DNA of 6,624 nt from an uncultured Eubacteriales bacterium (lineage in GTDB: Bacteria > Bacillota > Clostridia > Oscillospirales > Oscillospiraceae), in NCBI GenBank assembly GCA_902475515.1, contig CABSAB010000080.1:1-6624 (forward strand), written 5' to 3'. A program made the position numbers and the translations under genes. This document shows positions 5,718-6,624 of this stretch, one piece after another. Positions within the stretch are counted from its first letter, which is position 1. Each line of letters starts with the position of its first letter. The notes under the pieces were generated by a model, which had not been told where the DNA came from, did not search any database, and was given only the letters and a program-made list of their open reading frames with translations.

Positions 5718-6507
5718 GATCGAAAATATTCGCAAGATCTTTAACCCCGGCACGGTCAATGAAAAAGTTGCCCTGAATAGGCTGAACCTGCACTTGAAAG
5801 ACGGCGATTTCTGCACCGTCATTGGCGGCAACGGTGCCGGAAAATCCACCATGCTCAATGCGGTTGCCGGTGTATTCCCGGTGGATGAGGGAACCATCAC
5901 CATCGATGGTGTGGATGTGACCAAGCTCTCGGAGCATAAGCGCGCCAAGTATATTGGCCGGGTGTTCCAGGACCCCATGACTGGCACTGCGGCTACCATG
6001 CAGATTGAGGAAAATCTGGCTTTGGCCATGCGCCGGGGGAAATCCCGCACCCTCCGGGTTGGTATCACCAAGGCCGAGCGGGAACAGTATAAAGAACTGC
6101 TGAAAATTCTGGACCTGGGTCTTGAGGACCGCCTGACCAGCCGTGTGGGTCTGCTCTCGGGCGGCCAACGGCAGGCTCTGACGCTGCTGATGGCAAGCTT
6201 GGTTCGACCCAAACTGCTTCTGCTGGACGAGCACACGGCAGCCCTTGACCCTAAGACGGCGGCCAAGGTGCTGGAAGCCACGGAGAAGATCGTCACACGG
6301 GACCACCTGACCACCCTGATGATCACCCACAACATGAAGGATGCCATTGCCCACGGCAACCGGCTCATCATGATGAAGGACGGTCAGATCATTCTGGACA
6401 TCGAAGGGGAGGAGAAGCAGAAGCTTACTGTGGAAAACCTCCTGGAGAAGTTTAACTCGGCCTCCGGCGGCGAGGATTTCACCAATGACCGTATGATCTT
6501 GGGATAA
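5710..6507 (+). CDS. ABC transporter ATP-binding protein (TrpZ-like)
   Basis: This 265-residue cytoplasmic ATPase drives the importer as a dimer bound to the permease. All nucleotide-binding motifs are intact: Walker A GGNGAGKST (39-47), Q-loop VFQDP with Q87, signature LSGGQRQ (149-155), Walker B LLLLDE (169-174) with catalytic E174, D-loop AALD (177-180), and switch H207 in MITHNM. The Walker B extension DEHTAALDPKTA, with His after the catalytic Glu, is typical of the ATPases paired with PF04392 binding proteins. The C-terminal 50 residues are a short acidic extension with no recognised regulatory domain. The start at 5710 gives MLKIENIRKIF, the normal family N-terminus. It overlaps the permease stop by 8 nt, so equal production of the two is likely. 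A terminator hairpin follows within 10 nt of the stop. Confidence 0.95.
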   Translation: MLKIENIRKIFNPGTVNEKVALNRLNLHLKDGDFCTVIGGNGAGKSTMLNAVAGVFPVDEGTITIDGVDVTKLSEHKRAKYIGRVFQDPMTGTAATMQIEENLALAMRRGKSRTLRVGITKAEREQYKELLKILDLGLEDRLTSRVGLLSGGQRQALTLLMASLVRPKLLLLDEHTAALDPKTAAKVLEATEKIVTRDHLTTLMITHNMKDAIAHGNRLIMMKDGQIILDIEGEEKQKLTVENLLEKFNSASGGEDFTNDRMILG

Positions 6508-6516
6508 CGTAAATGG

Positions 6517-6547
6517 AGAGTGCCCTCCCAGATTGGGAGGGCACTCT
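6517..6547 (+). terminator. Terminator hairpin at the end of the ABC operon
   Basis: Arms 6517-6530 and 6534-6547 form a perfect 14-bp GC-rich stem with a GAT loop, 9 nt after the ATPase stop. The U-tract is poor on both strands (CTCTTATA on plus), so termination may be helped by Rho or the hairpin may serve both directions. Confidence 0.8.
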
Positions 6548-6624
6548 TATAGCTGTGAGACCAATATTTCTAAGTCAGTTAAGTTGTTTGCGTGGAGCAG
6601 CTGCGGCGCCGGCTGTAGACCAGG
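6548..6624. other. Unassigned window end
   Basis: These 77 nt are too short to assign. On the minus strand one frame is open from the window edge to a TAA at 6547-6549, giving 25 residues that include LLHANNLTDLEILVSQL. It could be the tail of a convergent gene ending at the hairpin. Other frames close at earlier stops, and no family is recognisable. Confidence 0.2.

Noticed and set aside
5409..6371. Long minus-strand open frame (320 codons) opposite the permease and ATPase genes
   Set aside because: It overlaps two well-supported genes, has a Ser/Arg-rich composition typical of antisense shadow frames, lacks any recognisable motif and has no fitting ribosome site.

Overview
The window reads as chromosomal DNA from a moderately GC-rich Gram-positive anaerobe of the Clostridia, plausibly an Oscillospiraceae-type gut bacterium. 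This rests on the strong GGAGG-type ribosome sites, a lipoprotein with a long Ala/Ser/Glu linker, and the families present. The placement is inference, and a marker gene or whole-genome match would be needed to settle it. I see no insertion sequence, integrase, CRISPR array, tRNA or rRNA.

Layout. (1) Bases 1-272, minus strand: the N-terminal 90 codons of an acyl-ACP thioesterase-like protein, cut by the window edge. (2) Bases 273-487: a divergent intergenic region with a good minus-strand promoter and a weaker plus-strand one. (3) Bases 488-3429, plus strand: a two-gene DNA-processing unit, topB (DNA topoisomerase III) followed 5 nt later by xth (exodeoxyribonuclease III / AP endonuclease). 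The ribosome site of xth lies in the last codons of topB. (4) Bases 3430-3598: an intergenic region with a consensus TTGACA/TATAAT promoter and a short leader carrying a 7-bp inverted repeat. (5) Bases 3599-6507: a complete three-gene ABC importer of the TrpXYZ-like type, made of a PF04392 lipoprotein, a BPD_transp_2-type permease and an ATPase. A perfect 17-bp hairpin lies between the lipoprotein and permease genes, and permease and ATPase overlap by 8 nt. (6) Bases 6517-6547: a strong hairpin closing the operon, followed by 77 nt I cannot assign.

How the genes fit together. The lipoprotein should capture a small ligand outside the membrane and deliver it to a permease dimer driven by the ATPase. 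Characterised relatives bind aromatic amino acids, but nothing here proves the ligand, and the leader is too short for the T-box that often controls trpXYZ. The mid-operon hairpin probably lets the binding protein be made in excess over the membrane parts. TopB and Xth are housekeeping DNA topology and repair enzymes with no evident link to the importer.

I find no clearly new multi-gene system. The most interesting signal is regulatory: the leaders of the binding-protein gene and the permease gene share an AT-rich block (TATACT then ATAAAAGT), each followed within 1-2 nt by a 7-bp inverted repeat built on CGCAT/ATGCG-like sequence.
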